Source of the DNA: Symbiodinium natans
Taxonomy: Eukaryota; Sar; Dinophyceae; Suessiales; Symbiodiniaceae
DNA: 64,000 nucleotides
NCBI GenBank assembly: GCA_905221605.1
Contig: CAJNDS010000148.1
Coordinates: 34,507 to 98,506, forward strand
Direction of reading: 5' to 3'
Shown here: positions 1-7,770 of the stretch, one piece after another
How positions within the stretch are numbered: position 1 is the stretch's first letter
Layout: every line of letters starts with the position of its first letter
Translations under genes and position numbers: made by a program
The notes under the pieces: generated by a model
What the model was told of the DNA's origin: nothing
What the model saw: only the letters and a program-made list of their open reading frames with translations
Databases searched by the model: none

Positions 1-83
1 GGTTTAGGGTTTACCGGTAAGGCTGCCGGTAAACCCTAAACCCTCGACCCAAAACCCTAGAGAAAGGGTCCCTCTGGGGCTGC

Positions 84-196
84 CAAACCCTAAACCCTAA
101 ACCCTAAACCCTAAACCCTAAACCCTAAACCCTAAACCCTAAACCCTAAACCCTAAACCCTAAACCCTAAACCCTAAACCCTAAACCCTAAACCCT
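84..196. repeat. Telomere-type tract (CCCTAAA)n
   Basis: About 16 near-perfect CCCTAAA heptamers. It lies internally and abuts the exon at 198-323. In the coding (minus) orientation it reads (TTTAGGG)n, so the exon runs directly into GT- and AG-containing repeat units. Tens of similar tracts occur throughout the window; only the larger or informative ones are listed separately. Confidence 0.95.
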
Positions 197-197
197 G

Positions 198-500
198 ACG
201 CAAGGGTCCCCCTGAACCTGCCCAGCTTCTCACAGAAGTTGTACTTCACCGTGTAGTAGCTCACGGGCTCCTTCGGGTCTTGCAAATTCACGCGGAAGGT
301 CTGGTTGGTGCCAGCTTCAATGCCTTGGTAGCCCAGGAACCATATTACAATAACCCTACACCCTAAACCCTAAACCCTTAACCCCAAACACTTTTTTCTA
401 AAAGGGTTGCTTACTTTACAAGGAACCGTTGAACCCCCAAAAAAGGAAAAAGGGTACCACCTGGGCTACCAAGATGCTGTAGTGGTGCAGAAGCGCCTGG
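198..500 (-). CDS. Exon pair split by an introner; hypothetical protein
   Basis: Two coding pieces on the minus strand, 474-500 and 198-323, are separated by the inverted-repeat element at 324-473. Joined after removing the element plus one ATGC/GCAT duplication, the frame reads through LLHHYSIEAGTNQ and continues with TFRVNLQDPKEPVSYY and VKYNFCEKLGRF. The join without removal is closed. The 3' side of the exon meets a telomeric tract. The protein family is not recognised; alternating hydrophobic/charged residues with Tyr and Cys could fit a beta-rich extracellular domain, but this is a guess. Exons at 551-715, 838-966, 1150-1255 and 1640-1742, all minus, may belong to the same gene. Confidence 0.55.
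324..473 (-). mobile_element. Introner element, type A (copy 1)
   Basis: Terminal inverted repeats CTTGGTAGCCCAG / CTGGGCTACCAAG bound 150 bp, flanked by the 4-bp direct repeat ATGC (320-323 and 474-477; GCAT on the coding strand). Read on the minus strand, a GC donor formed by the duplication and an AAG acceptor at the end of the inverted repeat would splice it out cleanly and keep the host frame. The interior carries a short telomeric tract (about 351-380), so the element was itself invaded. It has the same orientation relative to its host as the copy at 16106-16231. Confidence 0.7.
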
Positions 501-550
501 CTACCGCTGCTTCTCTTACTACGTCCATACGGGCCCCCTTGCGGTTCCTA

Positions 551-715
551 CTTCACAAAAGCAAGTGCGCAACGCGGTAGCAGAGAGGCCTCGTAGTCCT
601 GATCGTATTCCGGCGGCCAGTTCTTACATTTCATCCGGACACTGCCCCAGGCATTCGTGTAATCTCGAGGCTCAGAACCCAGCCATCCGCCCCAAGTGGA
701 AGGCGTCCACGCGTC
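551..715 (-). CDS. Exon, hypothetical protein
   Basis: Open minus-strand frame containing DAWTPSTWGGWLGSEPRDY and later KNWPPEYDQDYEASLLPRC; rich in Trp, Asp and Tyr. It starts after a CAG at 716-718 that follows a telomeric tract, which would make the tract part of an intron. Function unknown; likely the same gene as 198-500. Confidence 0.45.
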
Positions 716-725
716 CTGCGCCAGT

Positions 726-832
726 GTCACCCTAAACCCTAAACCCTAAACCCTAAACCCTAAACCCTAAACCCTGAACCCTGAACCCTGAACCCTGAAC
801 CCTGAACCCTGAACCCTGAACCCTGAACCCTG
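726..832. repeat. Mixed CCCTAAA / CCCTGAA tract
   Basis: Six CCCTAAA units are followed by about nine CCCTGAA units, a clean switch to a homogenised variant heptamer. It lies between two minus-strand exons and is probably intronic. Confidence 0.9.
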
Positions 833-837
833 AACCC

Positions 838-966
838 AAACCCTTCAAGGCTGCTTCCCATGACCTTGGTGTGATGCCAGAGCCGTCCCTGGCTGTCTCT
901 GTAGTCTTCGCTGAAGCCCCCGTTAATGCCGAGCCAGTCCAGCCCGGCTCCTCTGGAGAGGGCCAC
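838..966 (-). CDS. Exon, hypothetical protein
   Basis: Minus-strand frame with LSRGAGLDWLGINGGF, SEDYRDSQGRLWHHT and KVMGSSLEG. A CAG before the frame and a GTTTGGG right after it can serve as splice sites, the donor being the first unit of the neighbouring telomere-like tract. Family not recognised. Confidence 0.45.
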
Positions 967-1029
967 CTGGCAAGGAGGGTTTAGGGTTTAGGGTTTGGGG
1001 TTTAGGGTTGAGGGTTGTGGGTTTAGGGT

Positions 1030-1147
1030 TGGATGTTCCCCCTTATGCTAACGGCTAACAGTCCTGAATAGGGATTCTACTACCCCCCCCCCCCCCTTTG
1101 ATAATCCCTGTATAAGGACTGGTAGTATAGAGGGAGAACCTCCCCAT
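1030..1147. mobile_element. Foldback element family 2 (GGATGTTCCC ends)
   Basis: Left end GGATGTTCCCCCTTATGCTA pairs with a right end that includes ATAGAGGGAGAACCTCC. The inner arms hold CTAACAGTCC and GGACTGGTAGTAT. Related copies lie at 1750-1815 (partial), 10499-10558, 26231-26333, 53327-53422, 57010-57108 and 58745-58818. There is no coding capacity; it is MITE-like. Confidence 0.7.
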
Positions 1148-1149
1148 AG

Positions 1150-1255
1150 TTGATCAACATACGGCTGGGGCTCCACAGACGTGGATGTTTGGAGCCCGCC
1201 CACCAGAACTGGTAGGAGCCGCAGTCCAGAGGCCCATGCAGCGCGCATGGCTCAT
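1150..1255 (-). CDS. Exon, hypothetical protein
   Basis: Minus-strand open frame with RAAWASGLRLLPVLVGGL followed by QTSTSVEPQPYVDQL. It ends where the family-2 foldback element begins. It could be a membrane segment or signal region; function unknown. Confidence 0.35.
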
Positions 1256-1506
1256 GGAGAGAGGCCGGAGTCGCCAGTTTTCCCTGCTGAAATTTGGATC
1301 GGCCGGCTGATGATACGTGGGGGTTTACGAAAATAGGGCACCCCCTAAAATCGAACCTCGAGCCCTACACCCTAAACCTTAACACTCAGGACCCGAATAG
1401 GAGGCGCCCCCTAGCTCGGAAACCCCCCCCCATGTCTCCAAAGCTGCACCCACCACGCCTCACCAAGTGTCCGCCTAAAGCCTGAGCTTCTGATTCAGCA
1501 TCTTAC

Positions 1507-1628
1507 TACTACTTGCTTAAGAACCCACAAAAAACACAAATATTATTCCTTATAAGGGCAATATAGGGATTATTAGTGTTAGTTTTTTTTTTTTGTTTTG
1601 GGGGGGGGGGTTCTTAAGCAAATCGTAG
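1507..1628. mobile_element. Foldback element family 3 (TTGCTTAAGAACCC ends)
   Basis: Left arm CTACTTGCTTAAGAACCC and right arm GGGTTCTTAAGCAAATCGTAG are inverted repeats around an AT-rich, T- and G-run core. Diverged relatives are at about 8217-8455, 59640-59795 and, as a half copy, 9703-9786. Confidence 0.65.
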
Positions 1629-1639
1629 CTTAGGGTGTC

Positions 1640-1742
1640 GGGTTTCGGGCTTTTGGGCTCTTTTCGCTGGCAATGCGCACCCCAATACTCCATGCCTGGC
1701 TGCTGTCGCACTCAACAGGGAAGCAGAAATTCCAGAGGTTTT
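1640..1742 (-). CDS. Exon, hypothetical protein
   Basis: Minus-strand frame LWNFCFPVECDSSQAWSIG then VRIASEKSPKARNP. The composition is protein-like with paired Cys, and a partial family-2 element lies just upstream. Possibly part of the minus-strand gene that includes 198-966. Confidence 0.45.
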
Positions 1743-1980
1743 GGGGTTTAGGGATATTAATAGGGGGTACTAGCATCCCGATTAAGGACTGTGAGTATAA
1801 GGGAGAGCATCCCAAGTTTAGAGTTTAGGATACCCTAAACCCTAAACCCTAAACCCTAACCTTTTCAACACTCACAAGGTGAGGCAAGGGGGTTGGACTC
1901 CCGAGCTGAGGGTTTTGAGCGGAGTTTTTGCTACAGGGGTGATGCATGGTTGTGTAAAATAGGGTGAGGGTTTTAGGGTC

Positions 1981-2020
1981 GGTTTAGGGTTTAGGGTTTA
2001 GGGTTTAGGGTTTAGGGTTT
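1981..2020. repeat. (TTTAGGG)n tract
   Basis: Six heptamers, G-rich on the plus strand, downstream of the PAS-like gene's 3' end. The rest of 1743-2170 shows no supported exon. Confidence 0.9.
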
Positions 2021-2170
2021 CCACTAACTCCTACAATATCCAGCACTTCTTGACTGTTGTGGGTAGTTGTATCGTTTCTGACTCATGGTGCCACCATGTT
2101 ATGCACCGGAACCTGCTCAGCGGAATGCCGCAGAATGCCACGGCGGGCAAGTGAGCTTTTTCAAAGGTTG

Positions 2171-3305
2171 TCACGAGTCGGGGACCTTGTTGCGCCCTTT
2201 TCGGGCGGCAAGCGCGATGCTCCCCAAAGCCACATGTATGGAGCTTGGGTATTCCTGATCGTGTTCGGCCTCGAAATCTTCAATCCAGGCTACTGACATT
2301 TCGCCTGCGGTGAAAGCACTGGGCATGTCTGGAATATTGAGCTTTACATGCTGGCACACCTGTGCAGACTTCCCTCCGTGATGCCAACAATTCAAGTGGT
2401 GTTGAATAAGCCCTTCCACTGCAGACTTGCTTCTGCTGCCGATCCAAGCTAGCAAGCTTGGCCGTTGGGACTTCTGGAACTCCACATGGACGGATGAAAC
2501 GACACAGGCATCTGATGGGTCCACCGCCAGCGACACACGATGAATCCATGTCTCACGCTCCAATGCAGGCTCGCTCTTCGAACTCTTCGAAGTCTTCGAG
2601 CTCTTGGCGCTGCTGGAGCAGGCAGAGCGGTGGCTACGCTGGCTGGGGGCAGTGCGGGGTCCAGGGTGACTAGCTGGAATGAAGGGCGAAGCCTCCACGG
2701 TACAGTGCTCCGGGATACTCATCATCTCAGCCGCTGCCAGTTTTATGCCAATGAGATGCTGCGGCTGAGACAAGGTTCCCGGCACGTTCACATGGAAGAC
2801 TTGTGCCTCGAAAGGCAAGGCAGTGCAGGTTTGCATGCGGAGGTGGAGGGAGGAGGGTGCCTGAACATCATTGGACGCCGCGATGAACGCCTGGAACCGA
2901 TGTCGGTCTTCTGCGCAAATGAATTGCAAGAATGGCAAGGAAGACATGCAAGGTTCAAGATGTGGCTCGTCCTCTGGGTTCTTGATTTGCAGCAATGCCA
3001 ACGCCTTTTGGGACGGCTGGTCGATGTCGAAACTGTCAGTCAGCTGCTCGCAGCAATCACAGGTCACGGAAAGAAGCCGACGCGCAGCTGACAGCAAGTC
3101 TTCCGTCGCCCTCATGCTCTTCTCTTTCTCCTGCACCTGACATCGGCTCAAGTTTAAACAGGCTAAATAACAGAGGGTGAAGGAAACTCCGACAACATAA
3201 AACAACATTGTCCACTTTCTACGGGCCCTTGTTTGCACCAAGCGCTGCCTGATCTTCCAGATCAGCTGTCGTCCGCAGCAGCACGGCCAGCAAGTAATCG
3301 ATATG
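2171..3305 (-). CDS. PAS-like domain protein, copy 1, 3' exons
   Basis: Two exons are supported. 3249-3305 (57 bp, TTGCAG acceptor, GC donor) encodes HIDYLLAVLLRTTADLEDQ. 2171-3136 follows a TGTCAG acceptor and starts VQEKEKSMRATEDLLSAARR. The large exon has a coiled start, then a PAS-like core (LLSVTCDCCEQLTDSFDI, an ICAEDRHRFQAFIAAS segment, VFHVNVPGTLSQPQHLIG), then a Ser-rich linker (SSAKSSKTSKSSKS) and a C-terminal tail. The same architecture recurs in dinoflagellate families I recall; PAS folds bind ligands or mediate signalling. The intron between the exons has stop-free frames that lengthen the apparent ORF upstream, but copy 2 carries a 32-bp indel there that is not a multiple of three, so that part is not coding. 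Confidence 0.65.
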
Positions 3306-3530
3306 CTGCAACATGATGAACATGAATAAACACACAATGGCATCGTTCTGTACCTTAGTGGTCCAGCACCCACCAGTTCTGATTCTGATTGGGTTTGGGT
3401 TTATAAGGTTGAGGGTTCGAGGTTTAAAGGTTGAGGGCTTAGGGCTTAAAGTTTTCAAACTACCCTCCCTCGCAGTTTTGGAAGCTAGAGGGATAAAGCT
3501 CCGTTGTACTGTTCATCCTAGAATTCCAGA

Positions 3531-5047
3531 TTGGCAGCGTAGAGAATCAAATCGAAGGTGGCGGAGGTGTCGCCTTGTCCAGACGCCAGGACTAGTCGAA
3601 GTGGGCTAAAGGCGATGTACGCGCCCACGCCAAACCAGGGATCACCTATGAACCTCAGGGTGCAGGGTATAGGGCGAGGTTTGCATCAAGGGCTCTTCAG
3701 CACCGGCTAGCGGTTTCTAGAAACTTCCCTTCTCCGCCAATGTCTGTTAGAGCAGTCGCGTTTGCAGTCATGCCTTTTCCGTGCTATGCTCAGGCCCAAG
3801 GGGAACATGCAGCATGCTAGTACACAGCAGTAGGAAGTAGCCAAGTAGCAACTCCTAAAAAGAACCGGACCTTGTTTTTCGTCGGTGCATTGTGGCAAGA
3901 GTCCCTAAGCCCTAACCCTCTCGTAAGAAGACGCAACACCCCTACACCTGAAAAGCCACCCATGGCTCCTCACAGCTATAGTCTAAACAGCCTAGGCGAC
4001 TTATAGTTTCATGTACGTGAAGGTTGCAGATCGACAGAAGGGAGGACAAATCGCCCAGGGCTTAGCATTTAGGGTTGTCGGTTTAGGGCCGCCAGGATAC
4101 AATGTGAGTGCGACATACGCCACCCCACTCACGTGCGCCAGCTGCTTGGGCACGTCGCCTTGAGACATCAGGGAAGCGATGGCGAATGTCGTCGACGCGA
4201 GCCTCCAAAGGGTCTACCCTAAACCCTAAACCCTAAACCCTAAACCCTAAACCCTAAACCCTAAACCCTAAGTAGGGTTCACAGACCGACTCCCTCAGCA
4301 TGGGGTATCGTGGAGCTTCTGCCTGCTGTGTGCAGGCACTGCGAGTGGGAATACTTGAAGGTTCATGGGTAGTTAGGAAGTAGGGTCACAAGTAGGGTAA
4401 CTAGACGTGTAACCCTTATTTAGGGTACTTGAAGCCCGTTGAAGCCCTGCTACCCATGAACCTTCAAGTAGGCTCCTACTATGGGATGCTGATGCTGGGT
4501 TGGCATCAGGGCAGTTTTTGTATATTATTGGCCTTCGCTGCCACAATGACGTCCTCGCAGAAGGGTGGCATGACCCTCTTAGACCCACCAAGGTGAAGAC
4601 AATGCTCCACCTGATGCAGTGCATGCATGACCCCGGTACAAAAAGACGTGTGCGCTGCGAAAATGTTCTACCCTCTTGCGGGGGCGGGGCAGTTTGCTAA
4701 ATTAACTGAAGGCAGCTGGGCGAACACCGGTCCCCAACTTTCCCCAAAGCCCCCGGCATGTGCAGGTCTTGCCATGCAGGCTTCGTCCAGGCTCCAGGAA
4801 AGCTCAGGCGCAGCAGGGTCCAAACCACCAAGTAGATTTCGCCGTTTTTGGTGAAAATCGGCACCCAATCTGGCATGTGATTCTGCAGGTACTCTTGCCT
4901 CCGTGACTTCATTGCATCATCGTCTGGAGGGGACAAGCAGCTTGTGAAGAACCGCTGCCAGGCGTCGAGCACGTTGGGTAGGCGAAGAAACCACGCCACA
5001 GAGGCGTAGCCGCAAAAGAGGCTGACCATGAATGTCAAGTTCTCCAT
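3531..5047 (-). CDS. PAS-like gene copy 1, upstream exons
   Basis: Four exons have counterparts in the second copy. 4725-5047 starts MENLTFMVSLFCGYASVAW, then LRLPNVLDAWQRFFTSCLS and a hydrophobic IYLVVWTLLRLSFPG. 4530-4610 encodes WSIVFTLVGLRGSCHPS; its differences from copy 2 fall mostly at third and first codon positions in this frame. 4090-4213 encodes LASTTFAIASLMSQGDV then PKQLAHVSGVAYVALTLY. 3531-3646 encodes GDPWFGVGAYIAFSPLRLV and ATFDLILYAANLE. The hydrophobic stretches predict a multi-pass membrane N-terminus in front of the PAS-like part. The 4090-4213 acceptor (GGGTAG) is provided by a telomeric tract. Extra single-copy frames (3707-3898, 4268-4337) may be further exons. A 2-nt difference at the 3' end of the first exon leaves that junction unresolved. 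Confidence 0.6.
4213..4272. repeat. Intronic (CCCTAAA)n tract
   Basis: Eight heptamers lie immediately upstream (coding sense) of the exon at 4090-4213. On the coding strand the tract ends in GGGTAG, which forms the apparent splice acceptor; copy 2 has a non-telomeric CAG in the same place. Confidence 0.85.
4354..4468. mobile_element. Foldback element type B (CTTGAAGG ends)
   Basis: Inverted repeats CTTGAAGGTTCATGGGTAG / CTACCCATGAACCTTCAAG with a 2-bp TA duplication (4352-4353, 4469-4470). It lies in an intron or intergenic part of PAS-like copy 1. It is the same family as 12905-13015, where the duplication is TC and the element sits inside a coding exon. Single ends occur at 15043 and 63763. 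Confidence 0.75.
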
Positions 5048-5236
5048 GGCTTTACAACGAGAACTCTCGGCTTGAAGACCCGGCATCTCGAAATCACTTC
5101 GTTTATGTCAGAGCTTGGAGTGTAGGATTATTCTTCTTTCAGACTCCTACTCCGTCCTACTCAGGCCTACTCTATGCATCTGCACTTCTGAGCCAATGCT
5201 GCGCAGCCGCCAATGCCGGCATCACGCAACTCTGAC

Positions 5237-5511
5237 CGGCAGCAGCTGTGGGAGGATGTAGCGTGGTGTGGCGGATTGCTCTTGCAGCATCATCGGCTCA
5301 ATACTGGAGCGAAAAACAAGTTTCATGGCAGGAACACATCTATGTAATGAGTACGATGCTCTTCCCATCACGCTTGCGAACTGTGTGCGATATCGTGCAA
5401 AACCTCCGGTCATCGGTGCCAAACTGCGACGGCTGTGGAAGCCCTGGACATCAACCGAGATGTCGAGGTCAAGGATTTTAGGGACGAGGCTTAGGACGTC
5501 AAGTGCCCGTA
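5237..5511 (-). CDS. Exon, hypothetical protein (possible 5' exon of PAS-like copy 1)
   Basis: Open minus-strand frame with VRALDVLSLVPKILDLDISV, MTGGFARYRTQFASVMGRAS and LQEQSATPRYILPQLLP, ending at a GTCAGAG donor. It begins at the AAG end of a degenerate type A introner (5512-5607). It lies 190 bp upstream of the MENLTF exon, so it may be the preceding exon or the end of another gene. No counterpart was found in copy 2. Confidence 0.5.
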
Positions 5512-5607
5512 CTTGGAGTTCAATCGTACTTATATATTTTTGGTTTTGGTTATTCATAAGAGAACCCATAACCAAAAAAAGGTAAAGGGTACCACTGGCC
5601 GACCAAG
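5512..5607 (-). mobile_element. Degenerate type A introner
   Basis: The coding-strand 5' arm CTTGGTCGGCCAGTGGTACC matches the type A arm. The 3' arm is eroded but still ends CTCCAAG, next to the exon at 5237-5511. The flanking duplication is at most TA. It has the same orientation relative to its host as the other type A copies. Confidence 0.5.
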
Positions 5608-5880
5608 TATTGCGACCGCCTGCTAAACCCACCTTAAGGACCCTGAACCCTATAAACCCTATAAACCCTTGTCAACCCTATAAACCCCATAAACCCTAAA
5701 AACCCTACAAAAGCCCTACAAAAACCCTATAAACCCTATAAACCCCAAACCCTAAATCCTAAACCCTAAACCCTGAACCCCAACCGCCCGCTAAACCCAC
5801 CTTAAGGACAGTGTGAGCAAGTTGATGGTGGCCCCCCTCCCGCCGGTCGCAGGCGGCAGAAGTTCACCAACCTAGCATCC
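5608..5880 (-). other. Intron-like region with a duplicated edge and telomeric variants
   Basis: Contains ACCCTATAA and CCCTAAA variants (5640-5775). A ~27-bp segment around GTGGGTTTAGCRGGCGGT is present twice (5608-5638 and 5783-5813). On the minus strand, 5808-5870 reads LLPPATGGRGATINLLTLSL before AAG|GTGGGT, a plausible exon and donor. The rest (5880-6080) has a short TTTAGGG tract and no supported gene. Confidence 0.4.
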
Positions 5881-6081
5881 TTAAATTCTCTGAATTGCAG
5901 TTTAGGGTTTAGGGTTTAGGGTTTAGGGTTTAGGGTTTAGTTTGTACCGTCTGTACGCACAGTTGTCCCAGTAGCTATCCTTCCATCCCAGTATGTAGCC
6001 TTCCCAACCGGCTACTGAATACGGCAGTGAGTCTACATTGCATTGCATGAGCTGAGACCCTTTTTTGAGGGCTGTCCTGAG

Positions 6082-7199
6082 TCACGGGTCTGTTGGTACA
6101 CGCCCTTTCGAGCGGCAAGCGATGCTTCGCAAAGCTACTTGTATGGAGCGTGGGTATTCTTGACCGTGTTCGGCCTCGAAATCTTCAACCCAGGCTACTG
6201 ACATTTCGCCTGCAGTGAAAGCACTGGGCATTTCTGGAATATTGAGCTTTACATGCTGGCAAACCTGTGCGGAATTCCCTCCGTGATGCCAACAATTCAA
6301 GTGGTGTTGAACGAGCCCTTCCACTGCGGATTTGCTTCTGCTGCCGATCCAAGCCATCAACCTTGGCCGTTGGGACTTCTGGAACTCCACATGGACAGAT
6401 GAAACGACACAGGCATCTGACGGGTCCACCGCCAGCGAGACACGATCGATCTTGAGGCTCTCGCATGGCTCACGCTCCAAAGAAGGCTCACTCTTCGAAC
6501 TCTTCGAACTCTTCGAAGTCTTCGAGCTCTTGGCGCTGCTGGAGCAGGCGGAGCGGCGGCTGCGCTGGCTGGGGGCACTGCGGGGTCCCAGGAGGCTTGC
6601 TGGAATGAGGGGCGAAGTCTCCACGGTACAGTGCTCCGGGATACTCATCATCTCAGCCGCTGCCAGTTTTATGCCAATGAGATGCTGCGGCTGAGACAAG
6701 GTTCCCGGCACGTTCACATGGAAGACTTGTGCCTCGAAAGGCAAGGCGGTGCAGGTTTGCATGCGGAGGTGGAGCGAGGAGGGTGCCTGAACATCATTGG
6801 ACGCCGCGATGAACGCCTGGAACCGATGTCGGTCTTCTGCGCAAATGAATTGCAAGAATGGCAAGGAAGACATGCAAGGTTCAAGATGTGGCTCCTCCTC
6901 TGGGTTCTTGATTTGCAGCAATGCCAACGCCTTTTGGGACGGCTGGTCGATGTCGAAACTGTCAGTCAGCTGCTCGCAGCAATCACAGGTCACGGAGAGA
7001 AGCCGACGCGCAGCTGACAGCAAGTCCTCCGTCGCCCTCATGCTCTTCTCTTTCTCCTGCACCTGACATCGGGTCAAGGACTCCGACAACATAAAACAAC
7101 ATTGTCCTCTTTCTACAGGCCCTTGTTTGCACCAAGTGCTGCCTGATCTTCCAGATCAGCTGTCGTCCGCAGCAGCACGGCCAGCAAGTAATCCATATG
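6082..7199 (-). CDS. PAS-like domain protein, copy 2, 3' exons
   Basis: Exons 7143-7199 (19 codons, HMDYLLAVLLRTTADLEDQ) and 6082-7062 (PAS-like core, Ser-rich linker, tail) mirror copy 1 at about 95% by eye. The linker is longer (SSKSSKSSKSEPSLEREP) through extra Ser-Ser-Lys units. The intron is 80 bp against 112 bp in copy 1. The tail diverges at the stop region. Both copies appear open, so recent duplication is more likely than decay. Confidence 0.65.
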
Positions 7200-7206
7200 C
7201 TGCAAG

Positions 7207-7640
7207 ATGATGAAAATGAAGGAAGACGTTAGGACATCGTTCATTACCTCAGTGGCTCTGCACCCCAGCAATCTTCTCCAGTTTCTGAACTGTGCCGAAT
7301 CTGAGCAGTCTCAGGCAATGACCAGGTCCCCCCCCCCTCCTACTCCCCTTCGCAGTTGTACCGTAGAGGTGAGGCTTGGCGACGCACAGGCTTCGATCTC
7401 CCGCTTCCAACCCCTCTCCCCCCCTATACCCCTAAGCCACATCGGTTTCTGCTGACCTCCTATTCACCCCCATTTCTTTACGCTTTGGCCAACACCCATT
7501 GCTTCTTGTCAGGAGGTGCTTTTGCAACAGCAACCCCGGCCCCGGCCGAGGCGGGTCGCGTGGCGTTAACAGTATCTAACAGGAGAGCCTCGACGGTACA
7601 AGCCTCCAATGTCTATAGACTGCTCTAAACCCTATAATTA
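7207..7640. other. Upstream flank of copy 2; possible plus-strand exon
   Basis: The first ~50 bases are diverged intron of the PAS-like gene. A plus-strand frame at about 7510-7626 (SGGAFATATPAPAEAGRVAL then TVSNRRASTVQASNVYRLL) looks protein-like but has no clear splice ends. 7640-7770 is telomeric CCCTAAA. Confidence 0.3.
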
Positions 7641-7770
7641 TAAACCCTAAACCCTGAACCCTAAACCCTCAACCCTTTTTGCAACTGGACTCCCTAAACC
7701 CTAAACCCTAAACCCTATACCCTAAACCCTAAACCCTAAACCCTAAACCCTAAACCCTAAACCCTCTTCC

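Noticed and set aside
1-200. A true chromosome end
   Set aside because: Telomeric tracts occur across the whole window and the first bases are mixed orientation, so the window edge is not evidence of a terminus.
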